A stretch of 35,746 nucleotides of DNA. It comes from Streptomyces antimicrobicus (GTDB taxonomy: Bacteria > Actinomycetota > Actinomycetes > Streptomycetales > Streptomycetaceae). Under the pieces are notes generated by a model. It ran no database searches, was not told the DNA's origin, and was given only the letters and a program-made list of their open reading frames with translations. Below, one piece after another: positions 24,075-31,238 of the stretch. Location: positions 1 to 35,746 of the forward strand of contig NZ_JAJAUY010000057.1 of NCBI RefSeq assembly GCF_020532625.1, in the 5' to 3' direction. A program made the position numbers and the translations under genes. The stretch's first letter is position 1; every line of letters starts with the position of its first letter.

Positions 24075-26546
24075 TCATGGGTGTTTTTCGGCCACTCGGA
24101 CGTGCAGGGTTGCCGTCAGCCGCGGATCGGCGTACGAGTGGCTCGCGCGGACCTCGTAGGCACCGGCGACCCGCCGCCAGTCGCCGAGCTCCTCGTCCCA
24201 GATCTCGAAGGCCCGGGCGGGCAGGGGGATCTCCGCCTCGACGCTCTCGCCGGGGCCCGCCGTGACGCTCGCGAACCCGGCGAGCCAGGCCGCCGGGCGC
24301 TCGGCGGTGTCCTCGACGGGGGCCAGATAGACCTGGACCGTCTCGCGGCCGGGGCGGGTGCCGGTGTTGCGCACGCGGACCCGGACGGCGTCCTCGCGGG
24401 CCTCCAGCGACTCGTACGCCCAGTCGGTGTAGCCCAGGCCGTGACCGAAGGGGTAGGCGGGGGTGACGCCGTGCCGCTCGTAGGCGCGGTAGCCGATGAA
24501 GAGGCCCTCGGTGTACTCCAGGCGGCCGTCGGCGGGCACGACCTCGGTGACGGGGGCGTCGGCCAGGCGCGCCGGCCAGGTGGTGGGCAGCCGCCCGCCG
24601 GGCTCCGCGGCGCCGAGCAGGACGTCGGCCAGGGCCGCGCCGCCCTCCTGGCCGGGGAACCAGCCGATCAGGACGGCGGCCACCTCCTCGCGCCAGGGCA
24701 GCTCCACCGGGGAGCCGGCGTTGACGACCACGACGGTGTTCGGGTTGGCCGCGGCCACCGCGCGGACCAGGTCGTCCTGCCGGCCGGGCAGTCGCAGGTC
24801 CGTGCGGTCGAAGCCCTCGGACTCCACCCGCTCGGTGGTGGCGACGACCACCACGGCGGTGTCGGCGGCCCGGGCGGCCGCCACGGCCTCGGCGATCAGC
24901 TCGTCCGCGGGGCGGCGCGGGCCGAGGTGCAGCAGCGAGAACATGATCGCCTTGAGCGGCAGCTCGCTGAGGTCACCCACCTGGTACCGCAGCGAGACCT
25001 CGACCGGCTCGCCCGCGGTGAGGGTGGTCCGGCCGCGTTCGCAGGGGGCGCCGAAGAACGCCTCGAAGGGGTCGGCCTCGTCGCCCATCTCCTGGACGCC
25101 CTCCCACAGCGGCTCGCCGCCGACGGTGAGGGCGAAGGCGCCCAGTCCCCGGGTGCCGAAGGCGTGCGCGCCGCTCTCGCGCGGGGTGAAGGTGCCCGTG
25201 ACCTCGATGGAGGCCAGGGCCTCGTAGGTGACCCCGGCCGGCAGGTCGTCCCCGATCCACTGGACCTGGCCGCTGGGCAGCGTTCCGGTGCCCAGGACCG
25301 TGCCGGCGGCGTCGCGGCAGACGGCGCGCAGGACGAACCCCTGGTCTGCCGCGGCCAGTTCGTCGCTGGGCTCGGCGCCGACGGCGTACGTGAGGGCGCC
25401 CGGCGGCAGCGCGGCGCCGAGGCCGTCGAGCGGGGAGACCACGCGCTCGGGGAAGACCGTGGCCGAGCCACCGCCCAGCACCCGGGCGTCGCGGGCGGCC
25501 GCGCCGATCAGGGCGACCGTACGACCGGCGGAGGCGTCCAGCGGGAGGGCGCCGCCCTCGTTGCGGACCAGGACGAAGGAGCGGGCGGCGATCTCCCGGG
25601 CCAGGGCCCGGCCGTCGATCGCGGCGGGCGGCTCGGCGACCGCGGCGGGGGCCCCGGCCAGCAGGCCCACCCGGGCGGCCAGGCGCAGCACGTTGCGCAC
25701 GGCGCCGTCGACGGCGTCCTCGCCGACCTCGCCGGCGCGTACGGCCTCGGCGAGGGCGGGGCCGTAGACGGTCTGCGGGCCGGGCATGGCCACGTCGAGG
25801 CCGCCCTCGATGCAGCCGGTGGTGGAGCGGGCCGCCATCCAGTCGGAGACGTTGCAGCCGTCGAAGCCCCAGTCGCCGCGCAGGACTTCGTTCACCAGGT
25901 GGCGGTGCTCGGTCATGGTGGTGCCGTTGACCTGGTTGTACGCCGTCATGACGCCCCAGGGGCGGGCGTTCTTCACGATGGCCTCGAACGGCGCCAGGTA
26001 CAGCTCGCGCAGCGGGCGCGGGGCGATGGCGTTGTCGACGGTGAAGCGCTCGGTCTCGGCGTCGTTGCCCACGAAGTGCTTGACGGTGGTGCCGACCCCG
26101 CCGTCCTGGACGCCCTGGACGTACCCGGTGCCGACGGCCCCGGTGAGCAGCGGGTCCTCGGAGCAGCACTCGAAGTGCCGGCCGCCGAGCGGGGAGCGGT
26201 GCAGGTTGACGGTGGGGGCGAGGAGCACGTGGACGCCCTTGCGGCGGGCCTCCTGGGCGAGCAGCCGGCCGGCCCGGCGGGCGAGGGCCGGGTCCCAGGC
26301 GGCGGCCAGCGCGGTCGGCGAGGGCAGGGCGATCGAGGGGTCGTCGGCGCTCCAGCGCACCCCGCGGACCCCGATCGGGCCGTCGGACATCACCAGCGGG
26401 CCCAGGCCGATCTCGGGCAGGGCCGGCAGGGTCCACATGTCCTGCCCGGCCAGCAGGCGGGTCTTGGTGTCGAGGTCGAGCTTGTCGAGGGCGGCTTCCA
26501 CCGCGTCGGTGCGGGCCTGGTCGCGGGTGCGGGCGTCTGAGGGCAC
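24075..26546 (-). CDS. Glycoside hydrolase family 3 beta-glucosidase with PA14 insert
   Basis: 823 aa, GTG at 26546 with GAGGAGG 8 nt upstream. It is a GH3 retaining enzyme releasing terminal glucose (or a related sugar) from beta-glycosides. The N-terminal barrel has the KHFVGND motif (156-162) and the nucleophile D235 in NVSDWMA. The second domain is split by a PA14 module at roughly 380-520 (YEALASIEVTGTFTPRESGAHAF), which shapes the active-site entrance in GH3 enzymes. The acid/base glutamate is probably in VESEGFDRTDL. A fibronectin-III-like C-terminus follows GHGLGYT. No signal peptide, so it acts inside on imported oligosaccharides. It is divergent from a TetR gene, its probable regulator. 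Confidence 0.95.
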   Translation of the reverse strand: MPSDARTRDQARTDAVEAALDKLDLDTKTRLLAGQDMWTLPALPEIGLGPLVMSDGPIGVRGVRWSADDPSIALPSPTALAAAWDPALARRAGRLLAQEARRKGVHVLLAPTVNLHRSPLGGRHFECCSEDPLLTGAVGTGYVQGVQDGGVGTTVKHFVGNDAETERFTVDNAIAPRPLRELYLAPFEAIVKNARPWGVMTAYNQVNGTTMTEHRHLVNEVLRGDWGFDGCNVSDWMAARSTTGCIEGGLDVAMPGPQTVYGPALAEAVRAGEVGEDAVDGAVRNVLRLAARVGLLAGAPAAVAEPPAAIDGRALAREIAARSFVLVRNEGGALPLDASAGRTVALIGAAARDARVLGGGSATVFPERVVSPLDGLGAALPPGALTYAVGAEPSDELAAADQGFVLRAVCRDAAGTVLGTGTLPSGQVQWIGDDLPAGVTYEALASIEVTGTFTPRESGAHAFGTRGLGAFALTVGGEPLWEGVQEMGDEADPFEAFFGAPCERGRTTLTAGEPVEVSLRYQVGDLSELPLKAIMFSLLHLGPRRPADELIAEAVAAARAADTAVVVVATTERVESEGFDRTDLRLPGRQDDLVRAVAAANPNTVVVVNAGSPVELPWREEVAAVLIGWFPGQEGGAALADVLLGAAEPGGRLPTTWPARLADAPVTEVVPADGRLEYTEGLFIGYRAYERHGVTPAYPFGHGLGYTDWAYESLEAREDAVRVRVRNTGTRPGRETVQVYLAPVEDTAERPAAWLAGFASVTAGPGESVEAEIPLPARAFEIWDEELGDWRRVAGAYEVRASHSYADPRLTATLHVRVAEKHP

Positions 26547-26617
26547 GGCCGTGCCTCCTCGTCGGGTGCGGGTGGGGGTGGGGGGCGGGAGTGCGGACCG
26601 CGGCGTGGCGGGATCCA

Positions 26618-26679
26618 GGGTCCAGGGGCCGACCCCATCGTGGACCCGTTGACCTGTGGAGCGGTAGGGTTCGTTATGT
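26618..26679. promoter_or_regulatory. GH3-tetR intergenic control region
   Basis: GGGTCCA (26618-26624) and TGGACCC (26641-26647) form an exact inverted repeat 16 nt apart; TCCAGGG is also repeated in tandem (26614-26627). Directly after it, TTGACC (26649-26654) and TTATGT (26674-26679), 19 nt apart, may be the plus-strand -35 and -10 for tetR. No other gene is seen in the 194-nt gap. Confidence 0.38.
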
Positions 26680-26740
26680 TTTCGTGACGAGGCTTATGGC
26701 GTACGGTCCTGCTGCGAGCGCGACGAAGGGGCGGAGGGCC

Positions 26741-27319
26741 ATGGTCAGGGCGAAGAGCGAGGAGCGGCGGGCGGACATCGTCCGGGCCGCCGTCGAGGTG
26801 ATCGCCGAGCGGGGGTACCGCGGCGCGTCCCTGGCCGCCGTCGCCGAGCGCGTGGGCCTCACCCAGCAGGGGCTGCTGCACTACTTCCCCACCAAGGAGG
26901 CCCTGCTGGTGGCGGTGCTGGAGGAGCGGGACCGCTGGGACACCGGCGGCGGCGCCCGCGCCTCGGCCGGGCAGTGGCGGCTGGACCTGCTGGCCTCGCT
27001 GGTGGACTACAACGCGATGCGGCCCGGGATCGTGCAGACCTTCTCGGCGCTGCTCGGCGAGAGCGTGACGGACGGTCATCCGGCCCGGGAGTTCTTCACC
27101 GAGCGGTACGCGCAGGTCCGCGCGGAGATGGCGGCGGTGCTGCGGGCGGAGTTCGGCGACCGGCTGCCCTCGGGCCTGACCCCCGAGGAGGCGGCCCCGC
27201 TGCTGACGGCCGTGATGGACGGCCTGCAGTACCAGTGGCTGCTCGCCCCGGAGGCGGTGGACATGCCGGCGGCGTTCCGCTCCTTCCTGACGCTGCTCCA
27301 CGGCGGTGCCGGGGCGTAG
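26741..27319 (+). CDS. TetR family regulator (divergent from GH3)
   Basis: 192 aa. The ATG at 26741 gives the common opening MVRAKSEERRADIVRAAVE; GGAGG is close (3 nt), so the GTG at 26684 or ATG at 26696 cannot be excluded. The helix-turn-helix (YRGASLAAVAERVGLTQQGLLHYFPTKEALL) is a clear TetR domain and the C-terminal half carries the DGLQYQWLL helix common in sugar-linked TetR repressors of streptomycetes. It most likely represses the GH3 gene and responds to a sugar or glycoside, inferred from position only. The intradiol dioxygenase gene lies downstream in the same direction after 121 nt. Confidence 0.9.
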   Translation: MVRAKSEERRADIVRAAVEVIAERGYRGASLAAVAERVGLTQQGLLHYFPTKEALLVAVLEERDRWDTGGGARASAGQWRLDLLASLVDYNAMRPGIVQTFSALLGESVTDGHPAREFFTERYAQVRAEMAAVLRAEFGDRLPSGLTPEEAAPLLTAVMDGLQYQWLLAPEAVDMPAAFRSFLTLLHGGAGA

Positions 27320-27387
27320 GCCGCTACGCCGTCCCGGGCGGGCGGGTGTGTCGGTCGCGGGCCCGGCCGCCGGGGTGCGGCACGGTG

Positions 27388-27403
27388 GGCGGCGTACGCC
27401 GCC
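27388..27403. repeat. 16-nt perfect palindrome before the dioxygenase gene
   Basis: GGCGGCGTACGCCGCC reads the same on both strands. It lies 69 nt after the tetR stop and 37 nt before the dioxygenase start. It could be a terminator stem of tetR (no loop beyond the centre) or an operator. Confidence 0.4.
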
Positions 27404-27440
27404 GTCCGACGGCCCCCGTGAGCCCACGTGAGAGGTGCGC

Positions 27441-28163
27441 ATGACCGACGACGCCCCGGCCCGGCCCCGCCGCCGTACGGTGCTGCTCGCCGCCGGCTCG
27501 GCCGGCATCGCCGCCCTGACCTCCGCCTGCTCCGGCTCCGCCGGCACCTCCGGCGGCTCCGGTTCCGCCCGCCGGCCGGCCGCCCCGGCGGCGGCGTCGG
27601 CCACGGTCCCGGGGGCGGCCGCCCCGCAGTGCGTGCTCACCCCGGAGGCCGGTACGGGCCCGTACTACGTCGACCTCGACCGGGCCCGGTCCGACGTCGT
27701 CGAGGACCGCGAAGGGGTCCCGCTGCGGCTGGACCTGACGGTGGTGCGGGTCTCCGCCGGCTGCCGACCGCTGGCCGGGGTGCCGATCGACCTGTGGCAG
27801 GCCGACGCCTCCGGTTCCTACTCGCTGGGCGGCGACACGTTCCTGCGCGGCACCCAGATCACCGACCGGGCCGGGAAGGTGACGTTCCGGACGATCGTGC
27901 CGGGCTGGTACGCGGGCCTGGCCCCGCACATCCACTTCAAGGTGCGCCCGGAGACCCGGACCGAGACCGCCTCGCAGCTGTACTTCCCCGAGGACCTGCT
28001 GCGGCAGGTCTACGCCGGCGCGCCGTACGCCGGGCGCACCGCGCCGAAGAACCCCAACGGCCGCGACAGCCGCTACCGCGACTTCGGCCCCACCATGACC
28101 CTCAAGCCGGTCCCGGACGGCGACTCCGGCTATCAGGCGGAGTACGTCATCGGCATCGCCTGA
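27441..28163 (+). CDS. Exported intradiol ring-cleavage dioxygenase
   Basis: 240 aa, ATG at 27441 with AGAGGTG upstream. Residues 10-30 hold a twin-arginine stretch (R10-RRTVLLAAGSAG) ending in a possible lipobox L-T-S-A-C30, followed by a Gly/Ser/Ala-rich linker to about 60. That suggests Tat export as a folded, metal-loaded lipoprotein. The catalytic domain has all four non-haem Fe(III) ligands: Y75 or Y76 (GTGPYYVD), Y157 (PGWYAGL), H163 and H165 (PHIHFKV). It opens catechol-type rings between the hydroxyls. No muconate pathway genes are nearby, so it probably attacks lignin- or humus-derived aromatics outside the cell. It lacks the N-terminal helical dimer domain of cytosolic catechol dioxygenases. 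Confidence 0.9.
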   Translation: MTDDAPARPRRRTVLLAAGSAGIAALTSACSGSAGTSGGSGSARRPAAPAAASATVPGAAAPQCVLTPEAGTGPYYVDLDRARSDVVEDREGVPLRLDLTVVRVSAGCRPLAGVPIDLWQADASGSYSLGGDTFLRGTQITDRAGKVTFRTIVPGWYAGLAPHIHFKVRPETRTETASQLYFPEDLLRQVYAGAPYAGRTAPKNPNGRDSRYRDFGPTMTLKPVPDGDSGYQAEYVIGIA

Positions 28164-28263
28164 GCCGGGCCGCCGGGCCGCCGGCCCATGGACGCCGGCA
28201 GCGGTCGGAGCTCGGCGGGCGGCGGGCGACGGGCCGGGCAGCGGGCAGCGGGCGCGGACGGGA

Positions 28264-29055
28264 TCAGCGGGTGCGGACGGCCGACAGGTCCCGGTCCGCC
28301 AGGTCCGTCCGCCCGGCCAGGGCGTCGTGGACGGCCTCCAGCACCGGCAGCGGGGCGAGCGCGGTGGCCAGGGCGACGTCCTTGGCGGCCAGCCGCACCG
28401 GGAAGTGGGCGACGTCGGAGTACGCCCGGGCGACCGCCCCGGCCAGCGGGCCCTTGGCCAGTTCGGCGCGCAGCAGTTCCTCGGGCAGGCCCAGCGTCCG
28501 GCCCAGTTCCAGCGACTCGGCGACCAGCGCGACCCCGCCGATCGCCGCGTTGATCAGCACGAGCTTGAGGGCGGCGCCCGAGCCGGCCGGGCCGCACCGG
28601 GTGACCTCGCCGAGCAGGTCGAGCACCTCGGCGACCGGCCCGGGCAGCGGGCCGCCCGCGAGCACCCACAGCCCGCCGTTCGCGGCCCGGTCCACACTGC
28701 CCATCACGGGCGCGTCGGTCAGCGTCACCCCGGCCGGCAGCCGCCCGGCCAGCTCCCGTACGGCGTCCGGGCCGATGGTCGAGGTGTCGATCCAGTGGGT
28801 GCCCGGCCGCAGGGCCGGCACGATCTCGTCCGCCACGGCGAGGGCGGCCGGTGCGTCGGCCAGCATGGTGACGACGACGTCCGCGTCGCGCACGGCCTCG
28901 GCCGGGGACGCGGCGACGGTCGCGCCCTCCCCGGCGAGCGGGGCGGCCTTGGCCGCCGTCCGGTTCCAGACGGTCAACGAGCGGCCCGAGGCGAGCAGGT
29001 GACGGGCCATCGGCAGGCCCATGGCGCCGAGCCCGAGGAATGCGATCTTCTCCAT
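28264..29055 (-). CDS. HIBADH-type NAD(P)-dependent reductase
   Basis: 263 aa, ATG at 29055. It is a Rossmann dehydrogenase of the beta-hydroxyacid family: G8-L-G-A-M-G13 for the dinucleotide, WNRT at 30-33, the substrate loop D114-APVMGSVDRAANGGL and the catalytic lysine K164 after GPAGSGAALK. In the substrate loop the usual serine of DAPVSGG is methionine (M118), so the substrate may not be a simple hydroxyisobutyrate-like acid. NRT after the second strand suggests NADP. Cytosolic. It is divergent from a LysR regulator. The promoter is complete by eye (TTGTCG, 17 nt, TAGCGT) with the ATG 6 nt on, so leaderless. Confidence 0.9.
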   Translation of the reverse strand: MEKIAFLGLGAMGLPMARHLLASGRSLTVWNRTAAKAAPLAGEGATVAASPAEAVRDADVVVTMLADAPAALAVADEIVPALRPGTHWIDTSTIGPDAVRELAGRLPAGVTLTDAPVMGSVDRAANGGLWVLAGGPLPGPVAEVLDLLGEVTRCGPAGSGAALKLVLINAAIGGVALVAESLELGRTLGLPEELLRAELAKGPLAGAVARAYSDVAHFPVRLAAKDVALATALAPLPVLEAVHDALAGRTDLADRDLSAVRTR

Positions 29056-29061
29056 GCCTCG

Positions 29062-29105
29062 ACGCTAGGAGCCGTCCCGCCATGCGACAAGCGAATGTCT
29101 AGCAT
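29062..29105. promoter_or_regulatory. Divergent promoters with LysR-type operator
   Basis: Minus: -35 TTGTCG (29090-29085), 17 nt, -10 TAGCGT (29067-29062). Plus: -10 TAGCAT (29100-29105), ATG of lysR 7 nt on. GACA-N6-TGTC (29086-29099), flanked by ATGC (29082) and GCAT (29102), is a dyad overlapping the minus -35 and lying just before the plus -10, the usual place for a LysR operator. Confidence 0.55.
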
Positions 29106-29112
29106 GGCTGCC

Positions 29113-30015
29113 ATGCCCAATCCGCAGAGCATGAGCCTGTACACGGTCTTCCTGCGGGTGGCCCGCGACTCCTCCTTCACCGCGGCCGCCCGGACGCTCG
29201 GCTACACCCAGTCCGCGGTGTCCCGGCAGATCCAGACCCTGGAGGACGAGTGGGGGGTGCCGCTGTTCGACCGGCTGCCGCGCGGGGTGCGGCTCACCGA
29301 GGCCGGCCGCGTGCTGCTGCCGCACGCCGAGGCCGTCGAGGCGCGCCTGGCCACGGCGCGCGCCGAGATCGAGGCGCTGCGCACGCTGGCCGCCGGGCGG
29401 CTGCGGATCGGCGCGTTCGCCACGGCCGACGCCCAGTTGCTGCCGAGCGCGCTGGCCGCCTTCCGGGCCCGGCATCCGGGGGTACGCGTGACCCGGGCCG
29501 AGGGGCTCTCGGCCGGGCTGCTCCAGCTGCTGACCGCCGGTGAGCTCGACCTCGCCGTCGTCACCGCGCCCGAGGGGGCCCCGGACGGGGTGGAGCTGCA
29601 CCATCTGCTGGACGAGCGGATGTACGTGGCCCTGCCCCGGAGCCATCCGCTGGCCGGCCGCACCGACGTGCGGCTGGCGGAGCTCGCGGACGAGGAGTGG
29701 ATCGCGGGCAGCACGCGCCCGGAGCAGACCCTGATGCGGACGGCCGTGGCCGACGGGTTCCGCCCGCGCCCCGGCTTCGTGGTGGCCGAGTGGATCGCGA
29801 AACAGGGTTTCGTCGCGGCCGGTCTGGGCGTCACGCTGGTCCCGGCGCTGGCGGCGTGCGCCGCCCGGCCGGACCTCGCGCTGGTCGCCCTGCACCCCGA
29901 CGACGCCCCCTGGCGCGCCGTGTACGCGGCCACGCCGCGCGGCCCGGCCCCCACCCCGGCGGTCGCCGCCTTCCTGGCGCTGCTGCGGCAGGCCGCGGGC
30001 CGCCTGGCATCCTGA
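29113..30015 (+). CDS. LysR family regulator
   Basis: 300 aa, ATG at 29113; the ATG at 29104 overlaps the -10 hexamer and is unlikely. The N-terminal winged helix (YTVFLRVARDSSFTAAARTLGYTQSAVSRQIQTLE) is unmistakable, followed by the linker helix and a periplasmic-binding-protein-like sensor domain of normal length. It is divergent from the HIBADH-type reductase, with a dyad between, so control of that gene and itself is the simplest reading. The nitrilase-superfamily gene starts 5 nt after its stop with no ribosome-binding site, suggesting translational coupling and one shared unit. The inducer is unknown. Confidence 0.94.
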   Translation: MPNPQSMSLYTVFLRVARDSSFTAAARTLGYTQSAVSRQIQTLEDEWGVPLFDRLPRGVRLTEAGRVLLPHAEAVEARLATARAEIEALRTLAAGRLRIGAFATADAQLLPSALAAFRARHPGVRVTRAEGLSAGLLQLLTAGELDLAVVTAPEGAPDGVELHHLLDERMYVALPRSHPLAGRTDVRLAELADEEWIAGSTRPEQTLMRTAVADGFRPRPGFVVAEWIAKQGFVAAGLGVTLVPALAACAARPDLALVALHPDDAPWRAVYAATPRGPAPTPAVAAFLALLRQAAGRLAS

Positions 30016-30020
30016 GCCGC

Positions 30021-30746
30021 ATGAGGATCGCCGCCGCCCAGCTGACCTGCGTCCCCGCCGACATACCCGCCAACGCCGCCCGGGCCGCGGCCCTGGCCGT
30101 ACGGGCGCGGGAGGAGGGTGCCGGGCTCGTGGTGCTGCCCGAACTCGTCCTCACCGGCTACGAGCTGCCGGCGCTGGCCGGTGACCCGTCGCTCCTGGTG
30201 ACGGCGGACGACCCGCGGCTGGACCCGCTGCGCTCCAGCGGGATCGCCACGGTCGTCAACTGCGCCGTGCCGGGCGGCGGTCCCCGTCCGCTGATCGCCT
30301 CGCTGGTCCACGACGCCGACGGCACGCTGCTGACCACGTACGCCAAGCAGCACCTCTACGAGCAGGAGCACGCGCACTTCGCGGCGGGCACCGGCGACGG
30401 CCGCTTCGAACTCGGCGGCCTGCGGTTCTGCCTGGCCACCTGCTACGACAACCACTTCCCGGAGCTCGCCGCCCGCGGCGCGGCCGACGGCTGCCGGGTG
30501 CACCTGGCCAGCTCGCTGTACGGCACCGGCGCGGGCGTGCGGGAGCGGGCCACGGTGTACCCGGCCCTCGCGCGCGACCACGGCCTGTACGTCGCCCTCG
30601 CCAACCACGTCGGCCCGGCCGGGCCGTGGACCGGCTGCGGCGGCGCCGCGGTGTGGGCGCCGGACGGCACCCTGCTGGCGGAGGCGGACGGCCGCACCCC
30701 GGGGCTGGCCGTCGCGGACGTGCCGGGACCGGCGGCGGGGCGCTGA
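30021..30746 (+). CDS. Carbon-nitrogen hydrolase (nitrilase superfamily)
   Basis: 241 aa, ATG at 30021. The catalytic triad is E41 (VLPELVLTGYE), K109 (TYAKQHLYEQE) and C141 (ATCYDNHFPELA), with a second glutamate at 114 or 116. It probably hydrolyses a carboxamide or carbamoyl compound (aliphatic or omega-amidase type); being shorter than the 260-300 aa common in the family, it may lack a C-terminal dimer arm. It is cytosolic and coupled to lysR (5-nt gap), so it may belong to the same pathway as the divergent reductase, an amide-to-acid step beside a hydroxy- or imino-acid step, which is speculative. It converges on the HxlR gene. Confidence 0.9.
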   Translation: MRIAAAQLTCVPADIPANAARAAALAVRAREEGAGLVVLPELVLTGYELPALAGDPSLLVTADDPRLDPLRSSGIATVVNCAVPGGGPRPLIASLVHDADGTLLTTYAKQHLYEQEHAHFAAGTGDGRFELGGLRFCLATCYDNHFPELAARGAADGCRVHLASSLYGTGAGVRERATVYPALARDHGLYVALANHVGPAGPWTGCGGAAVWAPDGTLLAEADGRTPGLAVADVPGPAAGR

Positions 30747-30796
30747 CGCGGAGCCGCCGGACGGCCGGACGCCCGGCCGCCGCGCCCGCCGGGGCG

Positions 30797-31132
30797 TCAG
30801 GCCGGCTGGCGCATCCGGTGCTTGGCGCCCCAGGCGCTCAAGGGGGCGAGGGCCTCGTTGAGTTCGGCGCCGAGCGGGGTGAGGGAGTACTCCACGCGGG
30901 GCGGGACCTCGTCGTAGACCTCGCGGTGGACGATGCCGTCCGCCTCCATCTCGCGCAGGTGCGCGGCGAGGACCTTCTCGGTGATCCCCTCGATGCGGCG
31001 GCGCAGTTCACCGAACCGGCACGGTCCGCTCTCCAGGACCCACAGGACGATCACCTTCCACTTGCCGCCCATGACCTCCATCGCCGCGTCGAGCCCGCAC
31101 TGCGCCGCGCCCGGCCGCTTCGCCACCGCCAT
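30797..31132 (-). CDS. HxlR family regulator
   Basis: 111 aa, ATG at 31132 with GGGGAG 6 nt upstream. The HxlR winged-helix is clear: C-G-L-D near the N-terminus, GGKWKVIVLWVLESGPCRFGELRRRIEGITEKVL, then the wing RVEYSLTPLG. Two cysteines are visible: the one before GLDAAMEVMGG is at the position used for thiol sensing in several HxlR proteins such as YodB and HypR, and the other is in GPCRF. It is divergent from the imine-reductase-like gene with a perfect palindrome between, so it probably represses that gene in response to electrophiles, quinones or a nitrogen compound. The signal is inferred. Confidence 0.93.
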   Translation of the reverse strand: MAVAKRPGAAQCGLDAAMEVMGGKWKVIVLWVLESGPCRFGELRRRIEGITEKVLAAHLREMEADGIVHREVYDEVPPRVEYSLTPLGAELNEALAPLSAWGAKHRMRQPA

Positions 31133-31193
31133 GTCCGCTCCCCCTGCCGTCCTTCCGACCTGCTTGCTCACCTCAGGGTAAGCACCCACTTCG

Positions 31194-31232
31194 AAGTACG
31201 TACTTGATCCACTTCCAGCCGGGGCCGAGGCT
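31194..31232 (+). promoter_or_regulatory. HxlR operator over the promoter of the imine-reductase-like gene
   Basis: AAGTACGTACTT (31194-31205) is a perfect 12-bp palindrome of the GTAC type found at HxlR targets. It overlaps the -35 TTGATC (31204-31209), which is 17 nt from a weak -10 GAGGCT (31227-31232). The ATG at 31239 follows 6 nt later. Binding here would block RNA polymerase. Confidence 0.55.
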
Positions 31233-31238
31233 GGGGAC

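Noticed and set aside
24057..26540. An 827-codon open frame on the plus strand
   Set aside because: It mirrors the GH3 gene almost exactly and has no recognisable domain; it is a GC-bias shadow.
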